Notes: generated by a model from the letters alone, not told the origin. A DNA stretch of 43,921 bases from Actinomadura sp. HBU206391 (GCF_014323665.1 NZ_JABVEB010000040.1:1-43921); one strand, 5' to 3'. Shown: positions 32,556-41,223, numbered from the stretch's first letter. Numbers and translations: made by a program.

Positions 32556-34232
32556 TCAGATCACCACGCGCTCACGGTGTGGCGCGTCGTCCAGAGCGAC
32601 GACCTCGTCGATCTCCAGCAGCACCGCGTCGGCGCCCGGCATGGGCCGCCGGCGCGTCATCAGCAGCACCGTCCGGCCCGCCGCCGCCACGAGCAGCCCG
32701 GCGAGGACGGCGGCGTGGTCGGTCTCGTCGGCCGGATTCGGCTCGTCCACGATGAGGACCGGGAAATCGGCCAGCAGCGCCCTGGCCATGGCGATGCGCA
32801 GGCGCTCTGCGCCCGAGACGAGCACGCCGCGCTCGCCCAGCGGGGTCGCGAGACCGTCGGGGAGCTCCGCGCACCATGACCCGAGCCCGGCACGCCTGGC
32901 GGCCTGGGCCACCTCGGCGTCACTCGCGCCGGGGCGGGCGACCCGGATGTTCTCGGCGACCGTCGCGGTGAAGACGTGCGCGTCCCGGGCGCACAGGCCC
33001 ACGATCCTGCGGACGTCGGCACTGGAGAGGTCGCGCAGTTCGACGCCGTTCAGCGTCACCGAGCCCTCGTAGTCCACGAGCCGCAGCAGGACCGCCGCCA
33101 AACCGGACCGGCCGGCGTCGCCGTGACCGATCATCGCCACTCTGCGGCCGGGCGGCAGGTCCAGGTCCAGCCCGGTGAGGGGTGCCGCGTCACCACCCGT
33201 CTCACCGGCCCGCACGCCCCGCAGGCGCAGCGCGTATCCGCCGAGCCGGGGCAGGGGCAGCGGCAGCGGTCGGGCCGGATCGGCGACGCCGTCGGGCGCC
33301 TCCGCCACGGCCTTGATCAAGGCCACCTCCCGGCGGGAGCGCAGGTGGTGCCGCACCGCCGCCGACAGCACGGCGACGGCCTCGGCGGCGGCCGGCGGGA
33401 TCAGTACGGCGACGACGAGCAGTGCCGGGTCGAGACGGCCCTCTCGCACCGCGGCCACGCCGAACAGCAGGGCGCAGAACATGGCCGCTCCGCCGACCAG
33501 CGTGGTGAGGCCCGCGGCCGCTCCCTCGATCCACGCCGACCCGCGCTCGGCCCGCGTGACCGTCGTGTCGATCCGGCGCAGCCCGTGGAGTCGCCGCGCC
33601 GCGGCGCCGTAGGCGATCAGCTCGGGCAGGCCGCTCAGGGTCTCCCTGGTGAGCCTGGACAGTTCCGTGCGCGCGGCGGTCGAGCGACGCCGCGCCCGTA
33701 CGGCCGCCCGGTGTGCCGCCCACGGCGCACCGATCCCGCCGAGCAGCAGGGCCCCCAGCAGAGCCACGCCCGCGGGCGGCAGCAACCACCACTCCGCGAT
33801 GACGGCGGCGGTCCCGCCCGCCATGGCGGCCGCCGCCGGCATCAGGCCGTGCCTGCCCCGGCCCACGACGCCGTCGGCCGCAGCGGCGAGCATCCCCAGC
33901 AGCCGCCCGTACACCCGGCCGTGCAGTCCGGCGGGGGCGAGGGCCGCGAGGCGCTCGTAGAGCCGCACCCGCGACCTCGCCAGCATCCGCAACGCCGCGT
34001 CGCAGGCCATCACCCGCTCGGCGTACCGCATCGCGCAGCGGCCGAGACCAAGGGCCTGTACGGCCACGATCGCACCCACGAGATGCGCCGCGGGCGGCCG
34101 CGACGGCGCCCAGGCCAGCAGCCATCCCGACGTGGCGAGCAGAGCGACGGCACAGGCGAACGCTCCGGTGCCGGCCGCGACCGCCGCCGCGCTCCGCACC
34201 TCGACGCCCCGGCCGGCCGACCGGCCGCTCAT
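32556..34232 (-). CDS. CydC-like ABC exporter subunit with degenerate nucleotide-binding domain
   Basis: A 558-aa protein with an N-terminal ABC exporter membrane domain (~1-310, six hydrophobic segments) and a C-terminal ATPase domain. The Walker A is GHGDAGRSGLAAVL, with Arg where the essential Lys should be; the signature is VSGAERLRIAMARAL (no LSGGQ); Walker B is VLIVDEPN; the H-loop His is absent (LMTRRRPM). It therefore probably cannot hydrolyse ATP alone and would depend on its partner. ATG 34232 overlaps the upstream CydD-like stop by 4 nt. CydDC exports thiols for cytochrome bd assembly, but no cydAB is in the window. Confidence 0.85.
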   Translation of the reverse strand: MSGRSAGRGVEVRSAAAVAAGTGAFACAVALLATSGWLLAWAPSRPPAAHLVGAIVAVQALGLGRCAMRYAERVMACDAALRMLARSRVRLYERLAALAPAGLHGRVYGRLLGMLAAAADGVVGRGRHGLMPAAAAMAGGTAAVIAEWWLLPPAGVALLGALLLGGIGAPWAAHRAAVRARRRSTAARTELSRLTRETLSGLPELIAYGAAARRLHGLRRIDTTVTRAERGSAWIEGAAAGLTTLVGGAAMFCALLFGVAAVREGRLDPALLVVAVLIPPAAAEAVAVLSAAVRHHLRSRREVALIKAVAEAPDGVADPARPLPLPLPRLGGYALRLRGVRAGETGGDAAPLTGLDLDLPPGRRVAMIGHGDAGRSGLAAVLLRLVDYEGSVTLNGVELRDLSSADVRRIVGLCARDAHVFTATVAENIRVARPGASDAEVAQAARRAGLGSWCAELPDGLATPLGERGVLVSGAERLRIAMARALLADFPVLIVDEPNPADETDHAAVLAGLLVAAAGRTVLLMTRRRPMPGADAVLLEIDEVVALDDAPHRERVVI

Positions 34233-36073
34233 GCCGGCACCGGCATGGGCGCCGCGCCCGGCCGTCCGAGCGCGACGACATGGTCGGCCCGGCCGAGCAG
34301 CGTCCGCCGCCGGGTCACGATCAGCGCCGTACGACCTGGAAGCAGGGCGCCGATGGCCTCGGCCATTTCGATCTCGGCGAGCACGCCGAGGTCGGCCGTC
34401 GGCTCGTCGAACAGCAGCAGCGGCGGGTCGAGGAGGTCGCAGCGCAGCACGGCGCGGGCCAGCGCGACCTGCCGCCGCCCGGCCGTGGACAGGCCGGACC
34501 CGCCCGGGCCGAGCCTGGCGTCCAGGTGGGTGGACGAGGTCACTCCGGCCGCCGCCGCGGCCTTGGCCACGGCATCGGCGCGGGCCCCGGGCACCGCGAC
34601 GGCGATGTTGTCGGCCACCGTTCCCGCGAAGAGCGCCGGCCGCTGCGGAACCCATGCGATCCGGTTTCGCCAGCTCTCGCCGGCCACCAGCCGGCGGTCA
34701 CCGACCATGATGCGGCCCGCGATGGGGGTCTCGAAGCCGAGCAGTGCCGCGATCAGATCGGACTTCCCCGCTCCGGGAGGTCCGGCCAGTGCCGTCGTGG
34801 TCCCCGGCGTCAGCGTCAGCGAGACCGCACCCTGCGAGGGCCCGGGGCTGCGGGCGATCACCACGTCCTCGACCCGGATCGTCAGTGAGCGCGGGTCCGC
34901 GAGGTCGCCGCGCTCTCCTCCCCCTGGGCCGCCCTGGCCTCCGCGTGAGCAGTCCTCGCCTCCCCGAGAGCCGCCGTTCCCTTCCCATGACCTGGCGGAC
35001 CCGCGCTCGGCCGGGCGGGCCGGCGTTTCGAGGAAGTCGAGGATGCCGCCGACGGCGGCCAGACTCCCCCGGCCCGCGCGCAGATGCCCCGTCAGCCGGT
35101 GCAGTGGTAGGCCCGCCTCGACCGTCAGGAGCGCCGCGAAGAGCGCCGACTGCAAGGTCAGCGCCCCCGAGGCCAGGCGGAGGCCGGCCGACAGCACGAC
35201 GAGTGCCACGGAGAACGTGGCAGCCGCCTCCAGCACCAGGGCGGAGCGGAACGAGAGGCGCGAGGTCACGAGCGCCGCCATCCGGTACTGCTCGGTGGCT
35301 CTCGCGATGTGCCACCCCTGCGCTCGAGCCCGGCCGTACACCGTCAACGTCGGCAGGCCCGCGACCAGGTCGGTGAAATGGGCCGCGAGGGCGTCCGCCG
35401 TCCGCCGCTGCCGCACGGCGCGGGCAGCCGCGGGGCCACCGACGAGTCGGCCGCAGAGCGCGAACAGCGCCAGCGTCGCGAGCACGATGCCGGCCGAGAG
35501 AAGGTCGGCCACGGCCAGGGCGGCCAGCATCGCCGCGGGAACGACCACCGCCACGCTGAGCCGCGGCAGGCAGCGAGAGAAGTACGGTGCGAGCGCGTCG
35601 ACCCGGGCCACCAGGGCGGCGGGCTCGGTCGGCCGCGGGCACGGGCCGTTCCGCACGGCCCGCGCCAGCAGACGGGTTCGCAGCCGCGACGCGACCTCGG
35701 CGGCGGTGCGGTGCGCCGCGAACTCCCCTGCCCATGCCAGCACCGCCCGTACGGCCACCACCGCGGCGAGAGCAGGTGGGACGGCCAGGGCCGAGAGCGC
35801 GTGGGCGAGCAGGGCCGCCTGCGCGATCACACATGCCGCGGTGCCCGACGCGAGCACCATGCAGACGACGAGGCAGCGCGTGGTGGCCGGAGCATGCCGG
35901 GCCAGCCGGATGTCGAAGACGGTGGCGACCCGGCCGCTGATCCGGCCCCTGATCCCGCCCGTGGCCCGGCCGCTGATCCGGCTTCTGACCCCGCCGGTGA
36001 TCCATCCGCTGGTCCGGCCCCTGATCCATCCGCTGATCGAGCACCGCGGGCGCGCGGTCGGCACCTCGTCCAC
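34229..36073 (-). CDS. CydD-like ABC exporter subunit with repeat-encoded N-terminal extension
   Basis: A 614-aa protein. The N-terminal ~48 residues (from GTG 36073 or 36064) are Arg/Gly/Ile/Ser-rich tetrapeptide repeats, ending ISGRVATVFDIRLARHAPAT where the normal family N-terminus begins. Six membrane segments follow. A Gly-rich linker (SWEGNGGSRGGEDCSRGG) leads to an ATPase domain with intact Walker A GPPGAGKSDL, signature-like GLSTAGRRQVALARAV and Walker B LLLFDEPTADL. The H-loop His is missing (VTRRRTLLG). The partner is the overlapping CydC-like gene. The substrate is inferred only from similarity. Confidence 0.85.
   Translation of the reverse strand: MDEVPTARPRCSISGWIRGRTSGWITGGVRSRISGRATGGIRGRISGRVATVFDIRLARHAPATTRCLVVCMVLASGTAACVIAQAALLAHALSALAVPPALAAVVAVRAVLAWAGEFAAHRTAAEVASRLRTRLLARAVRNGPCPRPTEPAALVARVDALAPYFSRCLPRLSVAVVVPAAMLAALAVADLLSAGIVLATLALFALCGRLVGGPAAARAVRQRRTADALAAHFTDLVAGLPTLTVYGRARAQGWHIARATEQYRMAALVTSRLSFRSALVLEAAATFSVALVVLSAGLRLASGALTLQSALFAALLTVEAGLPLHRLTGHLRAGRGSLAAVGGILDFLETPARPAERGSARSWEGNGGSRGGEDCSRGGQGGPGGGERGDLADPRSLTIRVEDVVIARSPGPSQGAVSLTLTPGTTTALAGPPGAGKSDLIAALLGFETPIAGRIMVGDRRLVAGESWRNRIAWVPQRPALFAGTVADNIAVAVPGARADAVAKAAAAAGVTSSTHLDARLGPGGSGLSTAGRRQVALARAVLRCDLLDPPLLLFDEPTADLGVLAEIEMAEAIGALLPGRTALIVTRRRTLLGRADHVVALGRPGAAPMPVPA
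35931..36038. repeat. 12-bp tandem repeats x9 in the 5' end of the CydD-like gene
   Basis: Nine head-to-tail 12-bp units (cggccgctgatc, cggcccctgatc, ccgcccgtggcc, cggccgctgatc, then five diverged units) fill 108 bp without a gap. Being a multiple of 3 they stay in frame and encode alternating RGRI/SGRI-like tetrapeptides. Confidence 0.85.
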
Positions 36074-36269
36074 GGTCGCCTCCCCCGAGTTGACGACGTC
36101 TCCGGAACCCGCGTCCGCGGTGGGGAGACATCAGGTGGATCGCGTCGAACCTAGACCCGCGCCCGCCTTCGGCACCGCGCGATCTCCCGGTACATTCCGC
36201 AAGGCTGGCGATGCCGTTGCCGAGCCGTTGCCCGCCGGAGCACAAAGATCCCGCCCCGCCGCGAACCGG

Positions 36270-36275
36270 TAACCT
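36270..36275 (+). promoter_or_regulatory. -10 box TAACCT for aroA
   Basis: TAACCT is followed by 7 nt and the ATG at 36283, with no Shine-Dalgarno; candidate leaderless start. The rest of 36074-36269, between the divergent cydD-like and aroA genes, shows nothing else I can name. Confidence 0.5.
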
Positions 36276-36282
36276 CACGTAC

Positions 36283-37542
36283 ATGCCTGACTGGACCGCT
36301 CCCTCGGCCGACGGCCCGGTGAACGCGACGCTCGCCCTGCCGGGCTCGAAGTCGATGACCAACCGTGCGCTCATCCTGGCGGCGCTGGCATCCGCGCCCA
36401 CGGTCGTCCGGCGTCCCCTGCGCAGCCGCGACACGCTGCTCATGGCAGATGCGTTGCGCGCCCTGGGCGCCGGTGTCACCGGTGAGGCGGACTGGACCGT
36501 CACACCGAGCGAGCTGAGCGGCCCGGCCCGGGTGGACGCGGGACTCGCGGGCACGGTCATGCGGTTCGTGCCGCCGGTCGCCGCGCTGGCCGACGGCGAG
36601 GTGATCGTCGACGGCGACCCGCGGGCGAGGGATCGGCCCATGGGCCCACTGATCATGGCGCTGCGCGCGTTGGGGGCCGAGATCGACGATGCCGGCCGCG
36701 GCGCCCTGCCCTTCACCGTCCTCGGGCGTGGCCGCGTGCCCGGCGGCGCCGTCACGATCGACGCCTCGAGCTCCTCCCAGCTGGTCTCCGGGCTGCTGCT
36801 GGCCGCCCCCCGGTTCGACAAGGGCGCCGAGGTGCGCCATGAGGGGCCACCGGTACCGTCCGCGCCGCACCTGGAGATGACCGTACGAATGCTCCGCGCC
36901 GCCGGTGTGGCCGTCGAGGCCGACGAGAGCGTGTGGCGGGTCGCGCCCGGGGCCGTCGGGGGCGGCGAATGCCACATCGAGCCCGACCTGTCCAACGCCG
37001 CGCAGTTCCTCGGCGCCGCGCTGGTGACCGGGGGCCGGGTGACGGTGCGGGACTGGCCGGCCGACACCACTCAGCCAGGCGACGCGCTCCGCGGGCTGCT
37101 GGAGCGCATGGGCGCGACCGTGTCACATGACGACGACGGGCTGACCGTGCGCGGCGGCGGCACGGTCGAGGGCATCGAGGCCGACCTGCACGACGTCGGC
37201 GAGCTCACCCCGGTCATGGCGGCTCTGGCCGCGCTGGCCGCCTCCCCCTCGCGGCTCACGGGCATCGCGCACCTGCGCGGGCACGAGACCGACCGGCTGG
37301 CCGCGCTGGTCGCCGAGATCAACGGGCTGGGCGGTGACGTCCGGGAACTCGCCGACGGACTGGAGATCCGCCCGCGCCCGCTGCACGGCGGCGTGTTCCA
37401 CACCTATGACGACCACCGGATGGTGATGGCTGCGGCCCTGCTCGGCCTCGCCGTTCCGGGCGTCGAGATCGAGAACGTGGACACCGTGGCCAAGACCCTT
37501 CCCGAGTTCACCGCACTGTGGACCCGAATGCTGGAGGGGTGA
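36283..37542 (+). CDS. aroA: 3-phosphoshikimate 1-carboxyvinyltransferase (EPSP synthase)
   Basis: A 419-aa shikimate-pathway enzyme joining PEP and shikimate-3-phosphate. It has [20 protein letters not shown], the PEP-loop [70 protein letters not shown] and [16 protein letters not shown]. The PEP-loop [10 protein letters not shown] differs from the GNAGTAMR form of the enterobacterial enzyme, as is usual in actinobacteria. The ATG 36283 is 7 nt after TAACCT. Its stop overlaps the rsgA start by 4 nt. Confidence 0.96.
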   Translation: MPDWTAPSADGPVNATLALPGSKSMTNRALILAALASAPTVVRRPLRSRDTLLMADALRALGAGVTGEADWTVTPSELSGPARVDAGLAGTVMRFVPPVAALADGEVIVDGDPRARDRPMGPLIMALRALGAEIDDAGRGALPFTVLGRGRVPGGAVTIDASSSSQLVSGLLLAAPRFDKGAEVRHEGPPVPSAPHLEMTVRMLRAAGVAVEADESVWRVAPGAVGGGECHIEPDLSNAAQFLGAALVTGGRVTVRDWPADTTQPGDALRGLLERMGATVSHDDDGLTVRGGGTVEGIEADLHDVGELTPVMAALAALAASPSRLTGIAHLRGHETDRLAALVAEINGLGGDVRELADGLEIRPRPLHGGVFHTYDDHRMVMAAALLGLAVPGVEIENVDTVAKTLPEFTALWTRMLEG

Positions 37543-38531
37543 CGCTGGCACGCCGCCTGGACGACTTCAGCGAGGACGACGTACGGGTCCGGCCCGGCCG
37601 CCGTGGTACCCGCCCGCGCACGCGCCGCAGGCCCGCGCACGGGGAGGCCGTCACGGCCCTGGTGCTCGGCGTCGACCGTGGCCGCTACCACTGCCTGATC
37701 GACGACCACATGGTGACCGCCATGCGCGCACGGGAGCTGGGCCGTAAGAGCGTGGTGGTCGGCGACCGGGTCTCGGTGGTCGGCGACGTCTCCGGCGAGC
37801 CCGACACGCTGGCCCGCATCGTCCGGGTCCAGCCCCGCTCGTCGGCGTTGCGCCGTACGGCCGACGACACCGACCCCTTCGAGCGGATCATCGTCGCCAA
37901 TGCCGAGCAACTGGTCATCGTCACGGCGCTCGCCGACCCGGAGCCACGGCCGCGGATGATCGACCGTTGCCTGGTGGCGGCCTATGACGCGGGGCTGGAC
38001 CCGCTGCTGTGCCTCACCAAGGCCGATCTGGCCTCGCCGGACGAGCTGGTGGCGGCCTACGACCCGCTCGGCGTGCCCTATGTGGTGACCACCCGCGGCG
38101 GCCGGGTCGACGAGCTGAACGAGAGACTGGCCGGACGGATGAGCGTGCTCGTCGGCCACTCCGGCGTAGGCAAGTCGACGCTGGTCAACGCGCTGGTGCC
38201 GGACGCCTTCCGAGCCGTCAGCCACGTCAACCCGGTCACCGGCCGGGGCCGTCACACCTCGTCGTCGGCGATCGCGCTGGCGCTCCCGGACGGCGGCTGG
38301 ATCATCGACACCCCCGGTGTCCGGAGCTTCGGGCTGGCCCATGTGGCCCCGTCGAGCCTGCTCGGCGCCTTTCCAGATCTCGCCGAGGGCGCCGCCGAGT
38401 GCCCTCGGGCCTGCACCCACCTGCAGCCCGACTGCGCCCTCGACGCGTGGGTCGCCGGCGGGCATGCCGACGCGGCCCGCCTCTACTCGCTGCGCCGCCT
38501 CCTGGAGAGCCGCGAAGGCGAGCCGGACTGA
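37539..38531 (+). CDS. rsgA: Ribosome small-subunit-dependent GTPase RsgA
   Basis: A 330-aa circularly permuted GTPase acting late in 30S subunit maturation. An Arg-rich N-terminus and OB domain ([32 protein letters not shown]) precede the GTPase motifs in permuted order: G4 LTKADLAS, then G1 [15 protein letters not shown]2 region GRGRHTSSS and G3 [10 protein letters not shown]. The C-terminal zinc region is [17 protein letters not shown] 37539 overlaps the aroA stop (GTGA), and the aroA-rsgA pairing is conserved in actinobacteria. Confidence 0.95.
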   Translation: MTLARRLDDFSEDDVRVRPGRRGTRPRTRRRPAHGEAVTALVLGVDRGRYHCLIDDHMVTAMRARELGRKSVVVGDRVSVVGDVSGEPDTLARIVRVQPRSSALRRTADDTDPFERIIVANAEQLVIVTALADPEPRPRMIDRCLVAAYDAGLDPLLCLTKADLASPDELVAAYDPLGVPYVVTTRGGRVDELNERLAGRMSVLVGHSGVGKSTLVNALVPDAFRAVSHVNPVTGRGRHTSSSAIALALPDGGWIIDTPGVRSFGLAHVAPSSLLGAFPDLAEGAAECPRACTHLQPDCALDAWVAGGHADAARLYSLRRLLESREGEPD

Positions 38532-38535
38532 CGGC

Positions 38536-38600
38536 TGTGATCGGTGATCAGGCCGGTGTGATCGCTAGGCTGGTGTGATCATTAGGCCCCGTGATCATCA
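38536..38600. repeat. Cluster of five GTGATC-containing short repeats
   Basis: The 65 bp between the rsgA stop and the convergent coiled-coil gene contain gtgatc five times at irregular 9-18-nt spacing, three of them as tgtgatc. It occupies the whole junction and may serve as terminator or be slippage-derived. Confidence 0.6.
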
Positions 38601-39518
38601 GGAAGGGGCGCCCGGGCCGAGCTCGTCGACGAGGGCCATGGCACGGGCCTCTGCCTCGTTGAGCACGTTGATGTGGGCGGGTGCGAGTTCTTCGACGCAC
38701 CGGGTCATCTGGGCCGTGACCTCGCTGAAGGCGGTCTCCTCCGCGGCCCGCAGGGCCGCACGCACGGTCGCCGTGCGCGCGCCGAGCGCCGCCCACTCCA
38801 GCTCCAGCCGGGCGATCGTGCTCTCAGAGGCGGCCGCAAGCTCGATGGCCTCGGCCCTGAGCTCGGCGGGCACCTCGCTCCGGCCGGCCTGCCGCGCCCG
38901 GCTCGAGAGCGTGGAGATGCGGCTCGCCAGGTTCAGCCCCTCGTGGGCCAGCGGCAGCACGTCATGGATCATGTCGGTGACCGCGGTGGCGAGTTCCTCC
39001 ACCTGGCCGAGCAGGGTCCGGTTCACCGTCTCCAGGGCTCCGGCGACGTGCTCGGCGACCTGTTCCGCGACGGCGCGCTCCTGAGTGGTGAGAGCCGGGA
39101 TCACATCGCTGTCGAGCCGCTGCCGCAGCTCCGCGCCGAGCTCGCCGTCAGCGCGGCGCTCGTGCCAGGCCGCCCAGACCCGCTCGATGCGCTGTCTGCC
39201 GGAAGCGGAGATCTCCCCGGAGACCTCGCCCAGCGCTTCGGTGGACCGGGTCTTGAGCCGCTCCACCCGCCCGTACAGCGCCTCGCGTTTGAACGGCTCG
39301 TTCAACTCGGAGAGCAGGGCCTGCAGCCGCCGCGACACATCGATGGCGTGCTCTGCGAGCGGCACCAGGCGGTCGGCGAGCTCGTCGAGCGTGGTCGCCC
39401 GCCGGGGGTCGGTCAGCTCGGACACCCAGGCGGGAAGGTCGTGGGCCATGCGCTCAATGCTCCCATCCGGGGACGGCGCGTCGCCGCCGTAACACCCGGA
39501 GCCGTCGGCATCAGTCAT
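38598..39518 (-). CDS. Hypothetical alpha-helical/coiled-coil protein
   Basis: A 306-aa protein, almost wholly helical with heptad-like stretches (LVPLAEHAIDVSRRLQALLS, AVAEQVAEHVAGALETVNRT, SESTIARLELEWAALGARTA). No signal peptide, membrane segment or catalytic motif. ATG 39518 overlaps the upstream thioesterase gene's end by 8 nt, suggesting an operon. ATG 39449 (MAHDLPAWVSELTDPRR), with a distant ggag, is a good alternative and would drop 23 less-ordered residues. Function unknown. Confidence 0.8.
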   Translation of the reverse strand: MTDADGSGCYGGDAPSPDGSIERMAHDLPAWVSELTDPRRATTLDELADRLVPLAEHAIDVSRRLQALLSELNEPFKREALYGRVERLKTRSTEALGEVSGEISASGRQRIERVWAAWHERRADGELGAELRQRLDSDVIPALTTQERAVAEQVAEHVAGALETVNRTLLGQVEELATAVTDMIHDVLPLAHEGLNLASRISTLSSRARQAGRSEVPAELRAEAIELAAASESTIARLELEWAALGARTATVRAALRAAEETAFSEVTAQMTRCVEELAPAHINVLNEAEARAMALVDELGPGAPS

Positions 39519-39966
39519 TGGGACGCAGTGTCCAGCGGACGGTCATCTCGGCGACCATCTCGCCATCGGCGCGCCGGATCGTCACCGCGACGTCGAACTC
39601 CGGCCGCCCGCCGTCGGCGAGTTCGGCACGCACGTCCGCCGCGGGACGGCTCAGCAGCGCCTCGGCGGTCACCTCTCCACGGGCGAGCTTCAGATAGCGG
39701 ATGTCCGCGCTGACGGCCAGCGGGGTCGCGATGGGGAGCTGGTCCATGAAGGCGCCGATCACCACGGCGCCCGAGGCCGTCTCGGCCAGCGAGAACAGCA
39801 CCCCCGCGTGCGGACCGCCGACGTGGTTGTGCAGTTCTTCGCGATCCGGCTGGCGCAGCAGGGCGCGCCCCTCTTCGTGCTCGAGGAATTCCGGGCCGAT
39901 CAACCGTACGAAGGGCACCAGCCCGGTGAGCGCGTTGCGTACCGTTGCTAGATCAACAGTGGCCAT
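39511..39966 (-). CDS. Hotdog-fold thioesterase-like protein (PaaI/DUF4442 type)
   Basis: A 151-aa single hotdog domain with RQPDREELHNHVGGPHAGVL, FSLAETASGAVVIGAF and AVSADIRYLKLARGEVTAEA. The NHVGGPHAGVLFSLAE stretch is the usual active-site loop and helix of acyl-CoA thioesterases in this fold. ATG 39966 (MATVDLATVRNALTG) is chosen over the longer frame to 40044. A minus-strand TAGCAT lies 5 nt before it. It is followed by the overlapping coiled-coil gene. Acyl substrate unknown. Confidence 0.87.
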   Translation of the reverse strand: MATVDLATVRNALTGLVPFVRLIGPEFLEHEEGRALLRQPDREELHNHVGGPHAGVLFSLAETASGAVVIGAFMDQLPIATPLAVSADIRYLKLARGEVTAEALLSRPAADVRAELADGGRPEFDVAVTIRRADGEMVAEMTVRWTLRPND

Positions 39967-40079
39967 ACCGCATGCTACTGGCAAGTAGGGGAGCTCCGCC
40001 GCCCCCGCCGACCAGGCCGGCTCCGGATACGACAGCGCCTTCACCCGAGTAAGTCTGTCAGCACATGCCGTGATCGCGG

Positions 40080-40085
40080 TAGCGT
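40080..40085 (+). promoter_or_regulatory. -10 box TAGCGT for hisN
   Basis: TAGCGT is followed by 8 nt and the GTG at 40094. A partial -35 (TGTCAG, 40056-40061) lies 18 nt upstream. Confidence 0.5.
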
Positions 40086-40093
40086 TGCACGTC

Positions 40094-40897
40094 GTGGCAG
40101 GCTATTCCGATGACCTGCGTCTGGCCCATGTGCTGGCGGACGCGGCCGACGACATCACGACGCGGCGATTCCGGGCGCTCGACCTGCGCATCGAGACCAA
40201 ACCGGACCTCACCCCGGTGAGTGACGCCGACCGCGCGGTCGAGGACCAGATCCGCGGCACGCTCAAACGGGCTCGCCCGCGCGACGCCGTGATCGGCGAG
40301 GAGTACGGCAAGACCGGATACGGGCCGCGATGCTGGGTCATCGACCCGATCGACGCCACCAAGAACTTCGTCCGGGGCGTACCGGTGTGGGCGACTCTGA
40401 TCGCGCTCATGGAGGGCGACGAGGTCGTCGTGGGGCTGGTCTCCGCCCCGTCCCTCAGCCGCCGGTGGTGGGCCGCCCGCGACGGCGGCGCCTGGACCGG
40501 GCGCAGCCTGGCGAAGGCGAGCCGACTCCAGGTCTCGTCGGTGACGCGACTGGCCGACGCCTCACTGTCGTTCTCCAGCCTGAGCGGCTGGGAGGAGCAC
40601 GACCGGCTGGACAGCTTCATGGATCTCACCCGGTCGGTCTGGCGCACCCGCGCCTACGGCGATTTCTGGTCGCACATGATGGTGGCCGAGGGAGCGGTCG
40701 ACATCTCCACCGAGCCCGAAGTGAGCCTCTGGGACCTCGCCGCGCTGCAGGTCATCGTCGAGGAGGCCGGCGGGGTCTTCACCGATCTCACCGGCACACC
40801 CCGTCCCGACGGGGGAAGTGTGGTGTGCAGCAACGGCCATCTGCACAACGAGGTTCTCCGCACTCTCGGTGGCGGCAGGCTGACGCATCGCGTTTAG
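40094..40897 (+). CDS. hisN: Inositol-monophosphatase-family phosphatase, probable histidinol-phosphatase
   Basis: A 267-aa metal-dependent phosphatase. It has the metal site VIGEEYG, then VIDPIDATKNFVRGVPVWAT, and the C-terminal motif VSLWDLAALQVIVEEAGGVF. It matches the actinobacterial HisN type, which removes phosphate from L-histidinol phosphate in histidine synthesis. An inositol-1-phosphatase role cannot be excluded. The GTG 40094 fits a leaderless start. From memory, Streptomyces also places hisN near aroA and sigR. Confidence 0.9.
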   Translation: MAGYSDDLRLAHVLADAADDITTRRFRALDLRIETKPDLTPVSDADRAVEDQIRGTLKRARPRDAVIGEEYGKTGYGPRCWVIDPIDATKNFVRGVPVWATLIALMEGDEVVVGLVSAPSLSRRWWAARDGGAWTGRSLAKASRLQVSSVTRLADASLSFSSLSGWEEHDRLDSFMDLTRSVWRTRAYGDFWSHMMVAEGAVDISTEPEVSLWDLAALQVIVEEAGGVFTDLTGTPRPDGGSVVCSNGHLHNEVLRTLGGGRLTHRV

Positions 40898-40910
40898 TGC
40901 CGTCGCGCGT

Positions 40911-40926
40911 CACGAGATATATCGTG
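40911..40926. promoter_or_regulatory. Palindromic operator-like site CACGA-gatata-TCGTG
   Basis: Perfect 5-bp arms flank gatata, so the core gatatatcgt matches the cgatatatcg site overlapping the DUF4097-PadR promoter at 3794-3803. It lies 80-95 nt upstream of the small membrane protein gene. Confidence 0.5.
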
Positions 40927-40942
40927 GAAACTCCGCTCCACC

Positions 40943-40968
40943 GGAACCCCACCGGCCGAGCGGCCGTT
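40943..40968 (+). promoter_or_regulatory. Candidate ECF-sigma promoter GGAAC-N18-GTT
   Basis: GGAAC (40943-40947) is followed by exactly 18 nt and GTT (40966-40968), with the small membrane protein ATG 38 nt downstream. The -10 GTT and 18-nt spacing match SigR-type promoters, with C instead of T in the -35. Confidence 0.5.
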
Positions 40969-41005
40969 TTCCTGGTAGTGCATTAGCGGCCGGAGGTGTT
41001 CGGGA

Positions 41006-41197
41006 ATGTCGACACGAACCAAGTTCGTCATCGGAGGGGTCGCCGTCGGGCTGCTGACCCTGTGGATCCTGCCCTGGTGGATCTCAGCCCTGATCATTCT
41101 CGGCGTGATCGGCGCGCCCGTCGTGGCGTACCTGATGCTGGACCCCTCGCAGCGGCGGCGGGTGCGCTCTCAGGGCCGTAAGCGCATCGGGTCGTAG
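41006..41197 (+). CDS. Small two-helix membrane protein
   Basis: A 63-aa protein with a short basic N-terminus (MSTRTK), two hydrophobic segments (FVIGGVAVGLLTLWILPWW, ISALIILGVIGAPVVAYLML) and a strongly basic tail (RRRVRSQGRKRIGS), giving cytosolic ends. The ATG 41006 follows ggagg at 40991-40995. It has its own candidate ECF promoter and palindrome, pointing to stress-induced expression. Family not recognised. Confidence 0.8.
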   Translation: MSTRTKFVIGGVAVGLLTLWILPWWISALIILGVIGAPVVAYLMLDPSQRRRVRSQGRKRIGS

Positions 41198-41223
41198 GCG
41201 GGCCTTCTCCACGGCGACATACG

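Noticed and set aside
35931..36038. 12-bp repeats considered as a CRISPR array
   Set aside because: Units are contiguous without spacers and far too short; this is a simple in-frame tandem repeat.
32976..36272. 1098-aa plus-strand frame antisense to the CydC/CydD-like genes
   Set aside because: The minus strand has clear ABC exporter motifs; the plus frame is low-complexity Arg/Ala/Pro/Ser with no domain.
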